Assembly (NCBI GenBank): GCA_004380135.1
Contig: QXCR01000191.1
Span: 1-49,389 of the forward strand
Direction of reading: 5' to 3'
Source: Stemphylium vesicarium
Lineage: Eukaryota; Ascomycota; Dothideomycetes; Pleosporales; Pleosporaceae
DNA: 49,389 nt
The notes beneath the pieces were generated by a model. It did not search any database. It worked only from the letters and a program-made list of their open reading frames with translations, and was not told the DNA's origin. The position numbers and the translations under genes are program-made. Of the stretch, positions 20,291 to 31,721 are shown piece by piece. How positions within the stretch are numbered: the stretch's first letter is position 1; each line of letters starts with the position of its first letter.

Positions 20291-22172
20291 ATGTTCCTGC
20301 ACCAGCTCGACCTCACCACTGCGCTGCGCCCGTCGCTCCTGCCGGAGGAGACGCTGCTTTTTGTCCAAGACGCCGTTGGGCTCTACGAGGGGTACGCGTA
20401 TCCGCCGGCTGTCGCTATCTGCTGCTAAATAGATGCATAGTAAATTCAAGATAGCCCAGTATCAGAATGGCCAGTCATACCTGACCTCGCACCGCGTGTG
20501 CTATGTCGACCACAATGAGCCGCGCAAGAGTTCCGTCGCCATCTTCCTCAAGGATGTCGAGAAGCCCGAGTTTTATGTACGCTGAGCCACGTGCGGATGC
20601 AGGGCCGACGCAACTGACAGTGCATAGGCTGGCTTCCTCAAGTCTTCACCAAAGATTACCCTCTATCCGAAGCCCCTGAAGCAGTTGTCGCGTGGTGCTT
20701 CGGTGCCTCCAAACCCGTTGGCCTCATCCGCTTCTACTCCACCGCGACATAGCAGCCCCGCGCCACCACCCCCAGCGAGCGCGACGTGGGTGTGTCCCAT
20801 CTGCTCCTTCTCCAACCCCGTGCCTTCCAACTTTGACCCCGCCCTCGCATCGCGCTTCCCTATACCGCCATGTCTGGCTTGCGGCATCAAGCCCTCGACT
20901 GTGCACGTAGTCAAGGCAGCTATCGCCGCCATATCGAATCGACCCGCCCCTGGTCCGCCTCCCAAGGATGCTAAGAATGGCGCACCCCCCTCTAATCCTT
21001 CTGCGGCTTCGTCGTCGACATGTCCGCGGTGTACTTACCAGAATCATCCCTCCCTACTCAACTGTGAGATTTGCGGCGCGTCCTTGACAACGGCGACGGA
21101 CAAGCGACTTGATATCCTTCAGGAGCCTAGCAGGTCCCAGTCTCCAGGACCAACTCTCACATCTCCGTTGCAGTCTGAGACGATCGAATGCATTAAGATA
21201 TCTTTTCGCGCAGGGGGAGGGCCCATATTCTACGAGCGGTTGAAGAATGCCTTGGTACAGCGCAAATGGCTCCTTCAAAGCGCTCCACCGATTCCCAAAC
21301 CACGTCCATCTTCTGGCACCTTTGAAGACAGCTACGCCGCACAATCCGAGGCCCCGTCTACTGAAATTGAGCGACCGCGTATTGTTGGTATTGCTGGCTT
21401 GGAGCGACGCGGCCTAGAGCAACGGCAGAACAACGAGGCTATGATAGGCAGCGCTTTCGAGGACCTTGAGGCTTTGATGACATCTGCAAAGGAAATCATC
21501 ACTCTCGCGGAGCAATTCGCATCGCAAGCCAATCTAGGTACGAATGGCAGCTCCGAAGCAAATGCATTGGCATCTGAGTCTGCATCTGCCTTGGGTCTGG
21601 TGACAACAAAGGACATGCTTGGTTCCGGGTCTGGCTCAGAGTCGCTATATGTATCGGAACTCTCGCGAAATTTGGCTGAATGGCTAACGGATGATACCCG
21701 CGGCATACTTCGAAAAGAGGGCGGCATCATGACCCTCGTAGATCTTTGGGCAGTCTTCAACCGTGCGCGAGGCGGTGTTGAGCTCGTGAGTCCTTCAGAT
21801 TTCGAGAAGGCGGCACGTCTTTGGGACGCGCTGAAGCTGCCAGTGCGCCTTCGCCAGTTCAAGAGCGGCCTGTTGGTTGTACAAGGTCGCGACCGCACTG
21901 ATGAAAAGACAATCGCTAGTCTTTTGGCCTGGTTGAAGATGCTGCACCAGGAGCCACCAAGCACAGAAGTCACGTGGGACTGGCAAATGTTCGGCAGAGG
22001 TGTCACGGCTCAAGAGACGGCAGAGAGATTTGGTTGGAGCGTTGGTGTTGCGACTGAGGAGCTGGAAATGGCGGAGGAAGCTGGTGCATTGTGTCGCGAA
22101 CAGGGCATCGATGGGTTTAGATTCTGGGAGAATTGGCTAGTCAATATGCCAGGAGCCAGCGAGACGGTCTAG
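20291..22172 (+). CDS. VPS36: ESCRT-II subunit Vps36 (593 residues)
   Basis: Exons 20291-20391, 20441-20576 and 20628-22172. Introns are 49 and 51 nt, with GTACGC and GTACGC donors and CATAG acceptors. The start is fixed by homology: MFLHQLDLTTALRPSLLPEE begins the split PH-like GLUE domain, which is interrupted by two zinc-finger modules. These are at about 133-165 (WVCPICSF...PPCLACG) and about 210-229 (CPRCTYQ...CEICG, NZF type). The GLUE domain resumes at about 262 (IKISFRAGGG), and the C-terminal EAP30 winged-helix region spans about 340-593. The GLUE/NZF part binds phosphoinositide and ubiquitin; EAP30 assembles with Vps22/Vps25 to sort cargo at endosomes. Complete and typical in length. 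Confidence 0.94.
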
Positions 22173-22453
22173 TCGTCAGAGCGTCCTATGTAGTCATGCC
22201 CCTGGCGAGTTCTCAGTGTCTTGGACAGTTTCAACCATTCACGCGTAGCCAATTCGTAACGCCATCTTTATTTGTCAAACCCCATCGAACTTGTTCGTCA
22301 GTCAACCGTGGTCCGCATGTTTTCTTGTGACGTAAGTGAATAAACACAAACGCTCAAAGCCAGCTTGAAACGGCAGTCACAGGCTCACCTCGGATATCGG
22401 CCGCCTGTAAGTGTGCAATCAAGCACCCATGCCGTAGCCACACAAGGAATCGC

Positions 22454-23691
22454 ATGCCCACCGCCCGTTTCCCTCAGGGTCCAGCGCTAGTCCTCTACTA
22501 CACCAACGCACCCAGCAGCATCGAACCTCACTCCACCAACATTCCTCTTGCATCATCCAACCTTCTGAGTCCCCTCGATCACGACATAGACTACTTCACA
22601 GCCATGTAAGTTCTATCAGGGGTTGACACGATCCGTCTCGCGGCTCAGTAACTAATGTTTGTATCATAGGGCCTGTAAAGGCGGCGCGAAGATGATCGAA
22701 GCAGTGGGCAATACGAGCTCAGGCAAGAGCGCAGGAAACAAGCGAGCTGCAGGCGACACCAACGAGAAGCGTCCAGCGAAGCGCCAAAAGGGTATCCTGA
22801 CCAAATTCGAGCTTATCTGCAACCTCTTTACTCCTCACAAAGGTACATCTGAAGAGCGGTTGCCCGACAGGCTTTGGAGCATTGATCCAGATGAAGTCTT
22901 TAGGTTCATGGACCTTCCAGGAGGTAAGAAACATGGCAATTGGAGTCCGTACAACACTGACAGCATTAGAACTGCGAAATCGTATCTATGAATTCGCTGC
23001 TGAGTGGAGCCGACGGTACTTTCCGCATACTTACCCTGAGACCAAGAAGTTTCTACCGGAAAACCATCCTCCAGGAGATGAGTATCACCGACCGGCTCCG
23101 AAACCACTCCCATTCATCGGCTTGACGCAAACATGCACCATCATCCGAACAGAATTCCGCCCACTTTGGTTGACAACCCACCGCTTCCCACTCCTCGCCT
23201 TGAACAGCTACTTCAAAGTCTTCTTCCCATCTCCACTGCGGGCGTCTCAAACAAACGACCAAGTCCGGAAGCGAATCGAGAGCTACAACAATCCCGTCGG
23301 AACGTTGAGGCTTTGGATCAATAAAGACTCGTTCGAGAATGTGGACATTATGCCGATTTTCAAGTTCCGCGTACGGTACCCAGAGTATATCATTGAATTC
23401 GTATCAGGGCATCCAAAAATCACCCCTGATCGGTTGGAATACCTTTCCGCTCTCATCAACAATGCAAATCCGATCTGGATACGCAATGTCAAACGGCACG
23501 TCATCACACAGGTTAGATTACAGAGACAAGACGGCATTGACACATTCAGAACTGTGATCAAACAAAGCCATGCTCCACACTGGATACCTCCGTCCCGTAA
23601 ACTTGTGAAGGGCGAGTGGAAGGAGTATGTCATGAGCTTGGGCTTGGATGAGAAGATGTGGTATTTCGACCTGGGAATCGACTACTCATGA
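22454..23691 (+). CDS. 2EXR/F-box-like fungal protein (375 residues)
   Basis: Exons 22454-22605, 22670-22923 and 22970-23691. Introns are 64 and 46 nt (GTAAGT...TAG and GTAAGA...TAG); phases agree and remove an in-frame stop. The N-terminus is variable, then a basic GNKRAAGD...KRPAKRQKG segment resembles a nuclear signal. The conserved block FRFMDLPGELRNRIYEFAAE at about 129-148 is the helix signature of the 2EXR domain, a lineage-expanded fungal family. Typical RRP-like loops follow: FIGLTQTCTIIRTEFRPLW and PVGTLRLWI. The family has unknown biochemical role. It follows VPS36 tail-to-head, with 281 bases between them. Confidence 0.8.
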
Positions 23692-24546
23692 ATCTCGACT
23701 ACGAAACGAGAAGTATCTCAAGATCATAAACTTTTGGGAAAAACCATATTTGGTCAAATTGTTTATCATGTTTTCGATGGCGTTCCCTCGGACGGTCCTG
23801 CGGCCATGGTCTTCCTGGAAGACAAGGTGTTCTCCCTGTGCCTACATCTGTCTCACATTGATAATTGACCTTGTCGTCAATTTTTACACTATCTTTAAAC
23901 CTGCCATTTTGCGCGAATGATAGTTGAAATTTAATCTATACCCAGCGACCTCTTCCATTTGCATCCATACCGTCAAGAACGAGCTCAACCTTGCAAACGC
24001 GTCGGACGCTCCAGAAACAAGCCAAAGAACAACCTGCCATGCGCCTCAGGAAGTCCGCAGTCGTATCACTTCATCAAAGCCGACCACGCGACAATCTGTG
24101 TGCTGTCACACGACAGTTTCGTCGTCGGTGAACCGAGCTACTCGGTAGATCCGCGGTGAGGTGCAAGCTTTGGCAATGAAGCTTATTGCGCGTATGTCAC
24201 GGCAACGCACGACCAGCGGATATTCCCGTGCTTATTTTTTCGCAGATCGCACCGATCTGCAGACCCTCAACGTGACAGTCGGTCAGTTTAAGCGAGAGCA
24301 ATAACGTGCACGTATGAGCGAATGTGGAGGAAGGAAAAAAAAAAAGACAAGACAGGTATGAATTGCGTGCTTGGGAGGAAAGCTTGATAAACTTGTGCAG
24401 CAACGGTGAAGCGATCATGCTGCATGCTTGGATCCAGCTACGAGAAGACAGCATAATCGGACCAAAATCAAGACTGCATCTTAACAACGACCTTTGATGG
24501 ATTATCTTGCAGGAGTCAGTATGCGCCGTGCATCAGTGGAGCAGGT
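23692..24546. other. Intergenic region
   Basis: About 855 bases between a plus-strand and a minus-strand gene that converge. It holds two 3' UTRs, an A-rich tract at 24336-24345 and short unsupported ORFs. Nothing else recognised. Confidence 0.5.
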
Positions 24547-25053
24547 CTACTCACCTCCCAGGAGATCTGCAAAGACCCCACCGTCCCTTGTCATCAGACC
24601 AGCATCTGGTACGATTAGTATGAGAGACGATCAAGCCCCGCCACATCACCACAACAACATACTGGAAAACTTAAGCTGGTACTCGTCCCCATCTTTCGTA
24701 GCGACAACATCATGCATCGGGATGTCAGTGTCGGGCTTGAACCACCAAACTCGCTTTGGCAAGAAGCTACGATCCTCGACAATGGTTCGGGCGAGGAAGT
24801 GGCCGTCGCACTGGAGACGCTTATCCTTGAGCTCGAAGACGGCTGGTTCCGAGCCAACCTGCGCATGCGTCTTGTCCTCTGCGTCAGCGCTGACTTTGGT
24901 GATGGGCGTGCCGTCGATTTCGATGGTGAAGGGGGCCGGGAGGGAGTCCATTGCTTTTGTTGAGTACACGTGTAACGAAACCAATATCAGGCTTAAGAGT
25001 CCCAAAATGAAGAGCACCTGGTTGCGACGACGGCCTTTTGTTTCGGTAGGCAT
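24547..25053 (-). CDS. Small single-pass membrane protein (about 136 residues)
   Basis: Main exon 25053-24663, which splices through a 96-nt intron (GTATGT...GCAG, with a TACTAAT branch-like site) to a 20-nt last exon, 24566-24547. This ends the protein in SNLLGGE; without splicing the frame runs to TGA at 24646 (SSMLLW). The start is taken at MPTETKGRRR; an in-frame ATG 72 bases upstream (25125) is possible. A basic N-terminus is followed by one transmembrane helix (QVLFILGLLSLILVSLHVYS) and a lumenal or extracellular domain containing IEIDGTPI, QVGSEPAVFELKD and RTIVEDRSFLPK. It resembles a group of fungal hypothetical proteins; function unknown. Confidence 0.6.
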
Positions 25054-26652
25054 TAATGGAGTGCTGTGGTTGGAATGATGCAGAGTAGCTGAAGCGCTGC
25101 CACGGGCACTAGTAGTAGGTAACAATGGTTACTTTGCCACAACGTGCTATACGTAGGCAACAAACAACCGGGCAACCCGTAGATGCAGGCTGGAGATAGC
25201 TGGCTAATATTATGTCATACCAGGTACCGTGATGCTATCCCCGGACAAGGCGACGCAGGTGATGTCAAACCCGGGACACAGGGCGAAAAGCAAAAAGGCA
25301 GCTTACGTATAGCGATGATGTTATCGACGATTACCAAAAGTCGACGGAAGCTGGCGTAGACCTAAAAACGCACCTGCAGGAATCCTACAGGCTGTACTAT
25401 ACGCACTGGGCCCCTGCGCCGTTGCGACGATCGATACCCCCTTCGGCAGCATCCGGCCTCACGAGGGCATTGCCAAGACCTACGTCTCCGCCCTATCGAT
25501 AGCCTCCGTCGACCTTTACCATACTCTCCTGCCTTTCCTGGCGCAAACCCGGCCGCCTCGCAATTCAGCACGACATCGAATCAGCCCTGCAGCATTGCCA
25601 TGTCCGAAATACGGAACAATGCAATCGCCGCTGCGCCAAGGCAACGAGTGTTTCGCCGGCCTTTGCCCACAACGCGGGACTCTATCGCGTTGTGGCAGGT
25701 CCCTTTGGCCATTCTTTTGAATCCTTGGGCCTGCACCCACGCACCATTCGTCCAAGTGTCAAATCACGTCCCCTGCCGATCATGCAGAGCAATATAGACA
25801 CGCTGTTGCGTGGTTCGCCTACGTGGGAAATTCTCCATGCCCTCTCTTAGCACCCAGCGCTTGTTTCGGGGTTGCGCACCCGATGGGGCGACTTTTCTCG
25901 TGTTGCCCGACAATGCCATCGGGATGGTTAGTAGGAGGAGCGACCAGAGTATCAAATGCCAGCGATTCAGTGGAACTCCCCTTGAAAGACCAAGACTATG
26001 CTTTACGAGATGGCATGCGCTGTTTTCTCGGCTCTACCACGGCAGGGATATACTACCGTTACGACCTCCTGCTCTCTAGGGAACAGCGTCGTCCGTAGCT
26101 GCTGTGTAGTGTGAACATGGCCATGGAGTCATTGTGCTCGGCCATGCCGCAGCCGCCCGAGCCACACGTCCGAAGATAGATGATCTACAGCCGCAAGGCA
26201 CAGCTGCTACCCGTGACAGGGCAGTGACGGGGGCAGGTGGTGGCACAGCTGTGCGCCTGCCCATGATAGGGGCGAAAAACAAGGAGCCGGAGACGAAGGC
26301 TGCACACTGCAGCTGCGAGGCACAAGCAAAAATCTCCTTGACCCCGGCGTACGGGAGCAACCGTTGAGAGACCATCTTCTTCCCTCGCATTCGCTGCAAG
26401 GTAATCAAACATGCCCAAAGCTTAAACCTTAGTCGCAGATAACGTAGACAACCTGTTAGGGCCGGGGCGGGCTACAAGCTTAAGACTTTTGCCAAGCTAT
26501 AGCGGACCTCCCGATGCGGAAGGACAAAGTACACACCTAGTCGATCGCTCTTGGTATGTTCTGTACGACACGATGAGAGGGTTGTTTTGGCGGGACGTTG
26601 CAATGTCCAGGGGAGGGGGAGGAGGAGGAGGAGGAGGAGGACTGTGGTCAAG
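25054..26652. other. Gene-free stretch
   Basis: About 1.6 kb with no supported gene. A stretch at about 25319-25560 stays open in one plus frame, with C-rich third positions and a hydrophobic Ala/Leu-rich translation. It lacks an ATG and a recognisable family, so it may be a remnant. A GGA/GGGGGA purine tract (26608-26642) lies close to the next promoter. Confidence 0.4.
26608..26642 (+). repeat. (GGA)n purine tract
   Basis: An uninterrupted purine run made of GGGGGA and then GGA repeats, located 10 bases upstream of the TATAAG box of the trypsin gene. It may be a promoter element or a simple slippage product. Confidence 0.6.
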
Positions 26653-26658
26653 TATAAG
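26653..26658 (+). promoter_or_regulatory. Putative TATA element (TATAAG)
   Basis: TATAAG lies 113 bases upstream of the trypsin ATG and is followed by a CT-rich leader. The spacing is close to that at the other two secreted-protein genes with this box. Confidence 0.45.
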
Positions 26659-26770
26659 TATGGCGCATACCACCCACCCTTTCCTCTGCCATCATCATCA
26701 GCCAGCTCATTCAGTCGCTTGTCTCTCTCCTTTCTTCAAATCGCTCCACCAGTCTTTCGCCATCTTCAAT

Positions 26771-27705
26771 ATGCGTTTCCAAACTCTCGCCGCTGTTGCG
26801 CTTCCCGCGCTCGTCCTCGGTGCTCCCACGCCTCAGGACCCGGATTACACTTTCCCTGAAGACCAGCCTGAGGAGTCTATTGTTGGTGGAACGGCTGCTT
26901 CTGCTGGCGATTTCCCCTTCATTGCGTCCCTTCAAGTTCGTGGTGGTCATTACTGTGGTGGATCCATCATCAACTCCGACACAATTGTCACGGCAGCCCA
27001 CTGCTCTGTACCCTCTGAAATCGGTGCCGTTAGCGCTCTGCGTGTACGCCTCGGTTCCCTGGTACGTCTCTCACTCCTCCATATTACAGCCGGGCGCATA
27101 CCGTGTGAGGTGGATTGTCAGCGCCTGCCCTTCTTCCTCCTTTCTCCATGACATTCCCTTGGGGCATACAAAGCATCTTCGAACTAACACAACATCAACA
27201 GAGCAGCACCTCAGGCGGCACCCTCGTCGGCGTCTCCCAAGTAATCTCGCACCCCAACTACCGCACCACAGGCGAAGACTACGACGTGGCCATCTGGAAG
27301 CTCAGCACCCCCGTCGCAGCCGGCGGCAACATTGCCTACGCAAGCCTGCCCGCCGCAAACACGGACCCCGCAACGGGCACCAGCCTCACCGTCGCCGGCT
27401 GGGGTGCTCTCCGCGAGAACGGCGCGGGCTCCACGGCGCTGCAAAAAGTCAGCGTCCCCGTCGTCTCCCGCGCTTCGTGCCGCGCTTCCTACGGCACCTC
27501 GGCCATCACCAACAACATGTTCTGTGCTGGTTTCCCCGCTGGCGGCAAGGACTCTTGCCAGGGTGACTCTGGTGGCCCCATTGTCAACTCCTCGAAGCAG
27601 CTGCTTGGCCTTGTGAGCTTCGGATTTGGATGTGCTCAGCCCAACTGGCCGGGTGTGTATGCGCGCGTTTCTACACTGTTGAGCTTCATCAACCAGAACG
27701 CTTAG
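26771..27705 (+). CDS. Secreted trypsin-like serine protease (264 residues)
   Basis: Exons 26771-27061 and 27202-27705, with a 140-nt intron (GTACGT, CTAAC branch site, CAG). The signal peptide ends near LGAPT, and the pro-region runs to the activation site before IVGG (37-40). The catalytic triad is complete: His77 in TAAHC, Asp125 in DVAIW and Ser220 in GDSGGP. Asp214 in KDSCQGDSGG predicts trypsin specificity (cleavage after Lys/Arg). Cys are placed as in S1A proteases. Close relatives are the extracellular trypsins of cereal-infecting Dothideomycetes such as Stagonospora SNP1. Single gene, flanked by gene-free stretches. Confidence 0.95.
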
Positions 27706-28921
27706 ATGGGTTGACATGGTTGATGTGGTGTGGCGGTGGGGAGGCTGGCTTGTATGCTCCCCGCTGTGGTTTACTGCGCTATTACGACGACCCTGTGGTG
27801 TGCTTGTATATATTGGATTTCCTAAAGGGTTAGATGATGGATGACGGATGAGAGAGAGGGTTGGCTATGGATGGACTTATCTGATGGGGACTGGATAATG
27901 ATGAGATTTGGGGTATTATGGTAATCTTACCCCCATCTATCCCATGCCTTTATGTTGGCGGCGTGTATAACCCCTATCGAGTTTGGTGGTCATTGTAAAT
28001 ATTTAGCTCACTAAATTCTACCAAGTCTACTACAGCCATGTCCCATTCAACCCCCTTCTCCGTATCTTTTTCCTCTATCGTGGTTTTACATCTCCTCTTC
28101 GCTATCTAACTGTACTAAGAAACGCTAACGCTAATCGAATGCTCGAGTATACACTAACCCTATCAACCACCGTCTCGTCCCCCATTTTCGTATATACTTA
28201 TACTATAAGAACTCTTACTACTATTACTCTCTACACGAACCATTTTAATCTTACTTTCTTCTCTCTCTCTCTCTCTCTCTCTTTTACCAGCATCATCGCC
28301 CTTCCCTAAAACGAAAAACGAAAAACGAAAAACGAAAAAAAATTGGAGAGTAAATACCCTTTCCAACACCCACCTAGAATGCAAGGCCTATTCTTTCTGC
28401 TCCACTCTACTCTACCTAGACAGTAATATCCGTGGCGAAGAATATTGTTAAAATCCTAAATCTATTCTTGTTACAACATGGCACATGGCACAGAGCACAT
28501 GGCCTATTCCACGCAGCCCCTCGGCCTATACTGCCTGTACCGCTCTTGCTTACTTTCTTGATTGTTTGGGATGGAATGACAGGCAGCGTTGAACCAAGTC
28601 ATTGCACTTGGGACCTTGATTGACGGAAAGCAGCGTTCCTTATCGTGGAGATGAGGTAGCAAGCAACACTCCGACCAACCAATACAAGCTATTTGGAAAG
28701 TAATGAGAAAAAAGAGTTGCCGGGACAGCGGCATAAATATTCGGAGGGATACTTTCTTCTTCTTGTCGAAAGAAAGAAAGAACCATAACATATATACATA
28801 ACCTAAGATAAGGAAAAACTCTGGAATCTTGTCATCATCGCAAATAAGCATCCCGATATCCCCACTATCCACACCCTTATCCCCTTTGCATAAGCATACT
28901 TCCATCTCCCATAGTAACATC
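27706..28921. other. Intergenic region with simple repeats
   Basis: About 1.2 kb between convergent genes. It contains a (CT)n tract at 28258-28281 and a heptanucleotide AAAACGA repeated about four times at 28309-28336. Otherwise it is AT-rich with no supported ORF. Both 3' UTRs are expected here. Confidence 0.6.
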
Positions 28922-30385
28922 TCAATACCGTCCCGTAGTCTCCCTCCGTCCCGTGCCTAGCCCACCATACCCACTACTCCTCCCCAACCTCTCTGTCCTC
29001 TCCTTATCCCTACCCACCGCATTGCCGAGACTGATTCTCTTCAGAGGACTAACATCTCTCTTGCTGGGACTAGCCTTGCGCTCAAACGCGCCACCGAGAC
29101 TATCTCTACCGCGATTCATACTGCGGTCCGCATCGCGGGTGAAGTTCGCACTGGCGGATTTGCGCAGCGGGGACGCGACGTGGGTGTTTATGCCAAGGTA
29201 TCCTCCGTCGTTATTATTGTTGTTGGTGTTTGTACTGCTTGTATTGCGAGAGATGGTGGGGGCTTGGCGGAAGGGGTTTGGAGTGTGAGATGGGCGGATG
29301 GGAGAGGAAAATTCGTCGTCGTTTGTGGCTGTGGAGGTGGTAGCGTAGTTTGGGTTGCTGTCGCGACGGCGGAGAGAGGGCGTGTTGTGGGTTGAGCGCG
29401 AGAGCGAGGGCGAGGCCATGTTATCTGGGTCGTATTGGGAGGCGTAGCTGGCGTTAGGGTTTGTGCGGAAAGTGCGGTTGATGATGGTTCGGGGTGTGTA
29501 TGTGACGACTTCGCTGGCCAGATCTGAACTGCTGCCTTTGACTCCTACACTCGAGTCGCGATTCTTGTTCTTGGATATGGTTTGCACGCCTACGTCGCGG
29601 CACGGCTTCTGCAGCGACGGATGTACGAACTTGCTGTCGTATTCGTGGAGGACTTGTCGGCTGATTAGGGCGTTATCCTTGATCTGCTGCGAAAAGGAGC
29701 TCCTCAGCCACCAAAGCTGCAGCGACAGCACCGCGCCGATGAGGATGGTCGTTGTGACCCTGACGCTGGGTCTAGGATCCAGCGGGCCGACGGGGAGGTT
29801 GAGATAGTAGAGTACCACGTGCAAAGGACTGAACAAGCAGAACAGCTCCAAACACAGCGGATTCGGGTCCCAAACAGCAACCTCCCAGACGTCTCTGCCC
29901 TCAACCGGATGAGCCCTGCTCGCCGCGTTGTTCTGCACGAGATTCCTAACAAACTGCATGGGACTCGCGGCAGCAGGCGATGAGTCGACCCGCACGCGCT
30001 TCGCACTGGGTGTTCTCGGCGCAACATCAACCTTTTGCTCAAACAGCCGGTAATACCTCCTCTTTCCCCAAACTAGCCACGCATTGCCGAAGCTCAGCCC
30101 TCCCAGCAACATGACCAGCAAACCCAGTATCCACTTGACCCATCCCGGGCCCTCGATCTCGCTAAAGACACCGTCGTCGTCCGAGGCTTGGGATGCGCCG
30201 CTGTTGGCCTGGGCGAGGACAAAGAGCAGGTTCGCGCCGAAGCCAATGTACAGCGCATACGACGAGGCAAAGTCTTCCCAGTCGGAACTGTTGAGCTCTT
30301 CCGAAATCCAGATCAGCCAGTCCGAGGGGTCGGTATAGGCTTTGATGCGTTCCGAGAGCGGTGCGCGACGCACGAGACGGGGCAT
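28922..30385 (-). CDS. NUR1: Nuclear rim protein 1 homologue (Nur1/Mug154, DUF2418; 487 residues)
   Basis: Single exon. It begins with the family signature MPRLVRRAPLSERIKAY and then WLIWISEELNSSDWEDF. Two N-terminal membrane helices follow (YIGFGANLLFVLA and WILGLLVMLLGGLSFG), then the WEVAVWDPNPLCLELFCLFSP block and two further helices near 205-245. The remaining half is a Ser/Asn/Arg-rich disordered nucleoplasmic tail with SPIRP, SPLRK and SPLKR motifs, likely CDK-type phosphorylation sites. In yeasts, Nur1 sits at the inner nuclear membrane, partners Heh1/Lem2 and helps tether rDNA and silent chromatin. Complete, divergent from VMA7. Confidence 0.9.
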   Translation of the reverse strand: MPRLVRRAPLSERIKAYTDPSDWLIWISEELNSSDWEDFASSYALYIGFGANLLFVLAQANSGASQASDDDGVFSEIEGPGWVKWILGLLVMLLGGLSFGNAWLVWGKRRYYRLFEQKVDVAPRTPSAKRVRVDSSPAAASPMQFVRNLVQNNAASRAHPVEGRDVWEVAVWDPNPLCLELFCLFSPLHVVLYYLNLPVGPLDPRPSVRVTTTILIGAVLSLQLWWLRSSFSQQIKDNALISRQVLHEYDSKFVHPSLQKPCRDVGVQTISKNKNRDSSVGVKGSSSDLASEVVTYTPRTIINRTFRTNPNASYASQYDPDNMASPSLSRSTHNTPSLRRRDSNPNYATTSTATNDDEFSSPIRPSHTPNPFRQAPTISRNTSSTNTNNNNNDGGYLGINTHVASPLRKSASANFTRDADRSMNRGRDSLGGAFERKASPSKRDVSPLKRISLGNAVGRDKERTERLGRSSGYGGLGTGRRETTGRY

Positions 30386-30693
30386 GGCAGCGGCGATTGT
30401 ATTACGATTACGGGGGTATTGGTAGTGGTGAAGGTGTCGCGGCTAGGTGAAGACGAAAGTAAAGGAGTGTAGAAGAAGTGGGTAGGCGAGAGTATCACGA
30501 CATGGCGCTGTTGGCGTGTGTTGGGGGGAAGAAAGAACAGAGACATGAAAGAAGTGTCGGGTCCATGCAAGTACATGGCCTAACGCGGACTAGGGCCCCC
30601 ATGACGACGGCCTGCAGCTTCCCCGTCCATTCCCCAGCACCCAGCAGCCCAAGCTCCGACCTCACGACAGCTGCTCTCTCTGCACATAGCATA
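30386..30693. promoter_or_regulatory. Bidirectional promoter between NUR1 and VMA7
   Basis: A 308-base gap between divergent starts. No separate gene is supported. It contains clustered GTGT/GTCGC boxes on the NUR1 side and a CT-rich leader before the VMA7 start. Confidence 0.4.
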
Positions 30694-31262
30694 ATGGCGG
30701 CCCCCGCAGCGCAATACAAAGATAGGCAGTTCCTGGCCGTCATCGGCGACGAGGTGGGTATGTCCTATAGTGTCGATGCCAGAGCTAACCGCGCGCAGGA
30801 TACTTGCACGGGCATGCTGCTCGCCGGCGTAGGCGTAAGCTATTCCCTTTGTGAGAATGCGACACGGTGCACGACTAAAGAGTAGCATAGCACGTCACCC
30901 AGCCGCCGGATAGCCAGAAGAACTTTCTCGTTGTCGACGCAAAGACCGAGACGTCGGCCATCGAGGCCGCTTTCGATCGCTTCACCACGGAGCGCAAGGA
31001 CATTGCCATTCTGCTCATCAACCAACATGTACGTTGACTCTGGCAGAAGCCGTATCCTTGGGGCATCGTGCGCTGGCAAGAGGTGCAAAAGATGGCTATA
31101 GCAGTAGGCTAATCAAGCTAGATTGCCGAGAGGATACGACACCGCGTCGAGCAATACACAGCCGCCTTCCCCTCACTCCTAGAGATCCCGTCCAAAGACC
31201 ACCCCTACGACCCGGAGAAGGACAGCGTGCTCAAGCGCGTGAGGAGGTTATTCGGAGAGTAG
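30694..31262 (+). CDS. VMA7: V-type ATPase V1 subunit F (124 residues)
   Basis: Four exons: 30694-30753, 30799-30834, 30891-31028 and 31122-31262. Introns are 45, 56 and 93 nt and all phase 0. The spliced product carries the family blocks YKDRQFLAVIGDED, GMLLAGVGHVT, QKNFLVVDAKTE, ERKDIAILLINQHIAE and a C-terminal KDHPYDPEKDSVLKRVRRLF. Subunit F is part of the central rotor stalk of the vacuolar proton pump. Length (about 120) is typical. The second exon is only 36 nt, so single-frame reading would miss the gene. Divergent from NUR1. Confidence 0.95.
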
Positions 31263-31372
31263 ACGCTTGGTCGAGGAACTCATGCATGCAGGAGCTGATT
31301 TATGCACCCCATCACGTATATATGCTTCGGAAATGATATCCACCAGATTGCGAGAAGAACAGATCCCATAAG

Positions 31373-31406
31373 TGTGTGTGTGTGTGTATGTGTGTGTGTG
31401 TGTGTA
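31373..31406 (+). repeat. (GT)n microsatellite
   Basis: Alternating GT with one interruption (GTATGT), located just downstream of VMA7 in the region between two convergent genes. No gene was seen in 31263-31521. Confidence 0.8.
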
Positions 31407-31522
31407 CATGTCCGTCGTATCTACATTAAGACGTGGTCGAATACCCATCCAAACTATACACCAAATCCAAACCCAGCATTGATATAGCGCATCATAGGAA
31501 ACCCCGACACATCATCCCCCAC

Positions 31523-31649
31523 TCACAACTCATTCCTTCGCCGTAACCGCTCCTGCACAAATCCCGCCAACGGTCCAGACATTTTAACCCTTGGTTCCCC
31601 AAACTTGACCTTGCCACTCTTGATATCATTCTGATCCTCCGAGTCTCCC
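31523..31649 (-). other. Possible alternative terminal exon of the NPC2-like gene
   Basis: A 127-nt stretch after a TGCAG acceptor joins, in phase, to the donor CG|GTAAAT at 31726/31725 through a 76-nt intron. It would add about 41 residues, containing GKVKFGEPRVKMSGPLAGF and a basic QERLRRRNEL end, in place of the short stop. It is open to TGA at 31523-31525. The evidence is phase and splice sites only. Confidence 0.35.
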
Positions 31650-31721
31650 CTGCATTGTTGGACATCAGACACCATCCTGGTTCGTCGAGTGTATTGGTGT
31701 CGGCGCGAACTGAGAAGCAAT

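Noticed and set aside
25319..25717. Coding-like open frame with C-rich third positions
   Set aside because: No start codon, no flanking exons that fit and no recognised family; could be a relic but cannot be supported.
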